The notes below the pieces were generated by a model. It had not been told where the DNA came from, did no database searches, and saw nothing but the letters and a program-made list of their open reading frames with translations. DNA of 8,870 bases. Origin: a bacterium. GTDB taxonomy: Bacteria > Hydrogenedentota > Hydrogenedentia > Hydrogenedentiales > SLHB01. Both the position numbers and the translations under genes were made by a program. Positions 6,476-8,870 of the stretch are shown here, in pieces. Position 1 is the stretch's first letter. Each line of letters starts with the position of its first letter. The stretch covers positions 1-8,870 of the forward strand of contig JAAEQP010000923.1 of NCBI GenBank assembly GCA_024231375.1. The letters are read 5' to 3'.

Positions 6476-6501
6476 GGGACTGTCCCCGTTTTCGCAGTCC
6501 C
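6476..6501. repeat. Inverted repeat resembling a REP-type element
   Basis: GGGACTG (6476-6482) and CAGTCCC (6495-6501) are perfect inverted repeats around a 12-nt spacer, TCCCCGTTTTCG. A nested palindrome GGGAC-T-GTCCC (6476-6486) offers an alternative fold. GGGACTGTCCCC-type motifs recur as dispersed intergenic repeats in several bacterial phyla, sometimes with REP-associated transposases. No transposase gene is present in this window. Confidence 0.45.
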
Positions 6502-6516
6502 TGGTGTCTAGCGACG

Positions 6517-6546
6517 AACCTCGGGAGATTCGGTTGTGTTACGCGT
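6517..6546 (+). repeat. 30-nt direct repeat, copy 2, carrying the real oxidoreductase start
   Basis: Second copy of the 6382-6411 repeat. It holds GGGAG (6523-6527), an 8-nt spacer and the GTG start at 6536, so the repeat spans the ribosome binding site and the first codons of the oxidoreductase gene. Confidence 0.8.
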
Positions 6547-7540
6547 AGGTATCGTTGGCATGGGCCCCATAGGCAATCTGCACGCGGACTGCTACACCTC
6601 CAGTCCCTTGTGCGAATTGGTCGGCGTGTGCGACATCGACAAGGATCGCGCCGACGCCGCCGCGCAGCGGTTGGGGGTCCCCGCGTTCTACAGCGCACCC
6701 GACATGCTCGCCCAACTGGCGCCCGACATCTGCGGCATCGCGACGGGCGGCTACGAGTATTCCAGCGACCACTACGAACCCACCATGCAAGCCCTCGAAG
6801 CCGGGTGCCACGTACTGGGCGAGAAACCCATCTCCAACGAGATCGACAAGGCCGAGGAAATGGTCGCTTCCGCCCGCGACAAGGGCCTGTGCTACGGCAT
6901 CGACCTCAACCACCGCTTCACGGCACTATCGCGCACGGCCAAGACCTGGATTGAAGAAGGCCGCTTGGGCCGCCTCCTCTTCGTCAACATGGCCATGTGG
7001 ATCAAGAACCCCAACGAGTCGTCACCGTGGTTCCACCTCAAGGCCCTGCATCCGCACACCATCGACGTCATGCGCTACTTCTGTGGCGACATCGAAGCGG
7101 TCCAATGCTTCACCACCACCGCGCCCGGCCGCACCATCCATTCGACGGCCCATTTCAACATGAAATTCGAGAACGGCGTGGTGGGCGGCCTCACCGGAAG
7201 CTACGACATCGAACGTGGCCATCCCATGGAACGCTGCGAGGTGGCGGGACTCGGAGGCCGGTTCGTGCTCGAAGACATGTTCAGCCAACTCACCCTCTAC
7301 CCGGCGGGCAGCATGGAGAAGACCGTCATCACCAACACCGCCTTCGGCGATCTCAAGGAGAAGGTGTTCGCCGATACCTTCCGCAACCGCATCCACCGGT
7401 TCGTAACGCAGGTCAACGAGGGATGCACGCCTGAGGACATTGACGGCTCGGGCGCGGACGGTCTGGCGGCGCAGAAGGTCATCGCAGCCGCGATCCGGTC
7501 GGTCGAGGAAAACGCCGTCGTCACGGTGAACCGAACGTAA
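6536..7540 (+). CDS. Gfo/Idh/MocA-family NAD(P)-dependent oxidoreductase
   Basis: Cytosolic sugar- or inositol-type dehydrogenase of 334 residues. The N-terminal Rossmann domain has VGIVGMGPIGNLHA (4-17) and an acidic Asp33 in VCDIDKDRA that would bind the adenosine ribose and favours NAD over NADP. The family EKP motif is at 96-98 (LGEKPIS) with the catalytic Lys97. The C-terminal alpha/beta domain carries the His-x-x-Asp pair, His174 and Asp177, in HPHTIDVMRYFCG, and ends with the usual DGLAAQKVIAAAIRSVEE helix. Length is normal. The GTG start has GGGAG 8 nt upstream and leads directly into the first Rossmann strand, so it is well supported. The start region is duplicated 135 nt upstream. 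The substrate cannot be read from the sequence; these enzymes often act on sugars, inositols or sugar acids. It is transcribed alone and away from the prenyl synthase gene. Confidence 0.95.
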   Translation: MLRVGIVGMGPIGNLHADCYTSSPLCELVGVCDIDKDRADAAAQRLGVPAFYSAPDMLAQLAPDICGIATGGYEYSSDHYEPTMQALEAGCHVLGEKPISNEIDKAEEMVASARDKGLCYGIDLNHRFTALSRTAKTWIEEGRLGRLLFVNMAMWIKNPNESSPWFHLKALHPHTIDVMRYFCGDIEAVQCFTTTAPGRTIHSTAHFNMKFENGVVGGLTGSYDIERGHPMERCEVAGLGGRFVLEDMFSQLTLYPAGSMEKTVITNTAFGDLKEKVFADTFRNRIHRFVTQVNEGCTPEDIDGSGADGLAAQKVIAAAIRSVEENAVVTVNRT

Positions 7541-7733
7541 GCCGCGTCCCCGGTTCGGCGCGTTTGCACAGCATGGAACTGGTGAACGTGATCAGGCGCG
7601 GCGCGGATCGAGGCACAATCCGCACCGCAATCTCCTTGGGCAGATACACGAACACCCCTTTCCATCCGTACGTGAGCCACCCGTCGTACTCGGCCTGAAG
7701 GCCATCGTCGACTTTGAATGTTGGCTCCGTCAT
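7521..7733 (-). CDS. Possible small protein downstream of the aminotransferase
   Basis: A 70-codon ORF starting 21 nt after the aminotransferase stop on the same strand, with AGGGAAG 7 nt before its ATG. About three quarters of third codon positions are G or C, as expected for a real gene in this DNA. The N-terminal half (MTEPTFKVDDGLQAEYDGWL, then TYGWKGVFVYLPKEI) looks like a folded soluble protein. The C-terminal part is less protein-like and overlaps the convergent end of the oxidoreductase by 20 nt. No family recognised, and no membrane or signal segment. It may instead be a decayed gene or a chance ORF. If it is not a gene, 7541-7754 holds nothing else I can identify. Confidence 0.42.
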   Translation of the reverse strand: MTEPTFKVDDGLQAEYDGWLTYGWKGVFVYLPKEIAVRIVPRSAPRLITFTSSMLCKRAEPGTRLTFGSP

Positions 7734-7754
7734 GGCCGGACTTCCCTATCGCCC

Positions 7755-8855
7755 CTACAACAACCCCGCCAGAATCTCCACGCCCTTCTCGATTACCGCG
7801 TCGTCCGCGGCAAACGAGATCCGGAAATTCGTCGCGTCATCGCTGAACACGGACCCCGGAATGATGAGCAGGTTGCTCTCGATGGCCTTCGTCACGAACC
7901 CGTCCCCATCCTTGCCCGGCGCTTCCGGGAAGATGTAGAAGGCGCCGCCCGGTTTGGTGACGTTGAACCCCGCCTCGCTCAACCCCGCATAGACCAGGTC
8001 CCGCTTATGGCGGTACGCGTCGATCTTCAGTTTCGGGTCGATGCGCAAGGCCACCACGGCCGCCCGCTGCGCGAACGACGGGGCGCACACAAACGTGTAC
8101 TGCTGCAAGGTGTTCATCTGCTGAATCACCTCGTCGGGTCCCGCCGCGAATCCAACACGCCATCCCGTCATGGCCGCCATCTTCGAAAAGCCGTTCAGGA
8201 CCAGCAGATTGTCCATCATCCCGGCCATGGAGCACGCCTTGCCGTCGTAGTTGAACTGCTCGTAGATTTCGTCCGAGATGACCAGCAGATTGTGCCGCTT
8301 GCCCACATCGGCCAGGGCCTGCAACTCGTCCTTGTCCAACGTCACGCCCGTCGGGTTGCTCGGCGAGTTCACGATGAGAATCTTCGATTTCTCGGTGATC
8401 GCCGCCTCCACATCCGCCGCCTTCAACTTGAAGTCAGGGTACGTGTTCACCGGTTTGCACACGCCACCCAGCAGATTCACCAAGTGCTTGTACATCACGA
8501 AATACGGATCGCCGAAGATCACCTCGTCGCCGGGGTTGATCGTGGCCAGCAGCGCTAGGAACAGGCCGCCCGACACGCCCGACGTGATCATCACGTTCTC
8601 CAGCGGCGTACCGAACCGGCGCTGGTAGTAGACGTTCACCTCGTCGCGCAGTTCCTGCACGCCCCACGTCTGCGTGTACTTGTTGAACCCCGCCTCGATC
8701 TCGCGGATGGCCGCCTGCTTGATCTCGTCGTCCACATCGAAATCGGGTTGCCCAATACTCAGATTGGTGGGATTCTCCAACTTCGCCGCCAGCGCGAACA
8801 CCTTCCGGATTCCGCTCGCGTCGATCACACTCATGCGGTCTGCAATGAAACTCAT
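7755..8855 (-). CDS. Class I/II PLP-dependent aminotransferase
   Basis: Fold-type I pyridoxal-phosphate aminotransferase of 366 residues, close to the aspartate/aromatic aminotransferase group. Visible: the substrate loop LSIGQPDFDV (32-41), KYTQTWGVQELRDEV (59-73), the phosphate-binding TSGVSGGLFLAL (91-102), NSPSNPTG (163-170) with the PLP-stacking Asn, SDEIYEQF (194-201) with Asp195 and Tyr198, the Schiff-base Lys225 in NGFSKMAAMTGWRVGF, and Arg345 in FRISFA for the substrate carboxylate. It transfers amino groups between an amino acid and a 2-oxo acid; the exact substrate is not readable, and aspartate, alanine or another amino acid are all possible. The ATG at 8855 has a strong GGAGG 7 nt upstream. 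The promoter lies beyond the right edge. A possible small ORF follows on the same strand. Confidence 0.95.
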   Translation of the reverse strand: MSFIADRMSVIDASGIRKVFALAAKLENPTNLSIGQPDFDVDDEIKQAAIREIEAGFNKYTQTWGVQELRDEVNVYYQRRFGTPLENVMITSGVSGGLFLALLATINPGDEVIFGDPYFVMYKHLVNLLGGVCKPVNTYPDFKLKAADVEAAITEKSKILIVNSPSNPTGVTLDKDELQALADVGKRHNLLVISDEIYEQFNYDGKACSMAGMMDNLLVLNGFSKMAAMTGWRVGFAAGPDEVIQQMNTLQQYTFVCAPSFAQRAAVVALRIDPKLKIDAYRHKRDLVYAGLSEAGFNVTKPGGAFYIFPEAPGKDGDGFVTKAIESNLLIIPGSVFSDDATNFRISFAADDAVIEKGVEILAGLL

Positions 8856-8862
8856 GAAACAA

Positions 8863-8867
8863 CCTCC
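8863..8867 (-). promoter_or_regulatory. Strong Shine-Dalgarno of the aminotransferase
   Basis: GGAGG on the minus strand, 7 nt before the ATG at 8855. It fixes that start rather than the internal ATG at residue 8. Confidence 0.75.
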
Positions 8868-8870
8868 AAC

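Noticed and set aside
6382..6546. CRISPR-like pair of direct repeats
   Set aside because: Only two copies, the spacing unit is too long (105 nt between repeats), one copy is part of a coding sequence, and no cas gene is near.
6228..6698. Minus-strand ORF of 156 codons over the repeat region
   Set aside because: Runs through the inverted repeats and into the oxidoreductase antisense; it repeats the peptide VTQPNL because of the 30-nt duplication and has no family features.

Overview
The window is GC-rich, tightly packed bacterial DNA with six complete confident genes, one gene cut by the left edge and one doubtful small ORF. Gene content (a non-zinc ECF sigma/anti-sigma pair, a secreted GH42-like glycoside hydrolase, a Gfo/Idh/MocA oxidoreductase, a soluble orphan histidine kinase) and GC-rich dispersed-repeat-like hairpins suggest a chromosome from the Planctomycetota/Verrucomicrobiota/Hydrogenedentota type of bacteria. 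That placement is inference; no marker gene here fixes the taxon. No phage, plasmid, CRISPR or transposase gene is visible.

Left block (1-1835, minus strand): an ECF sigma factor, a membrane-anchored anti-sigma factor 4 nt downstream, and a lysine-rich exported protein whose GTG start overlaps the anti-sigma stop. This is a typical three-gene regulatory operon: the sigma factor is held by the anti-sigma protein, and the third product probably acts outside the inner membrane. A perfect TATAAT lies upstream of the sigma gene, and a GC-rich inverted repeat of the dispersed-repeat type lies between the operon and the next gene.

Middle block (1836-6147): a secreted GH42-like glycoside hydrolase (minus) and a soluble PAS-like/HisKA/HATPase histidine kinase (plus) are transcribed divergently from a 118-nt region that holds a good sigma-70-type promoter for the hydrolase. 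The kinase meets a long-chain polyprenyl diphosphate synthase gene (minus) end to end with only 6 nt between stop codons. No response regulator is next to the kinase.

Right block (6148-8870): a 388-nt non-coding region carries several GC-rich inverted repeats and a 30-nt direct repeat (29/30 identical, spaced exactly 135 nt). The second copy contains the Shine-Dalgarno sequence and GTG start of a Gfo/Idh/MocA oxidoreductase gene; the first copy starts an 11-codon ORF ending inside a hairpin loop. This is the most unusual part of the window. After the oxidoreductase come a possible 70-codon ORF (minus) and a class I/II PLP-dependent aminotransferase (minus).

The genes do not form one pathway. 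I found no convincing new multi-gene system; the repeat-structured leader at about 6261-6546 and the sigma/anti-sigma/exported-protein operon are the two places worth following up.
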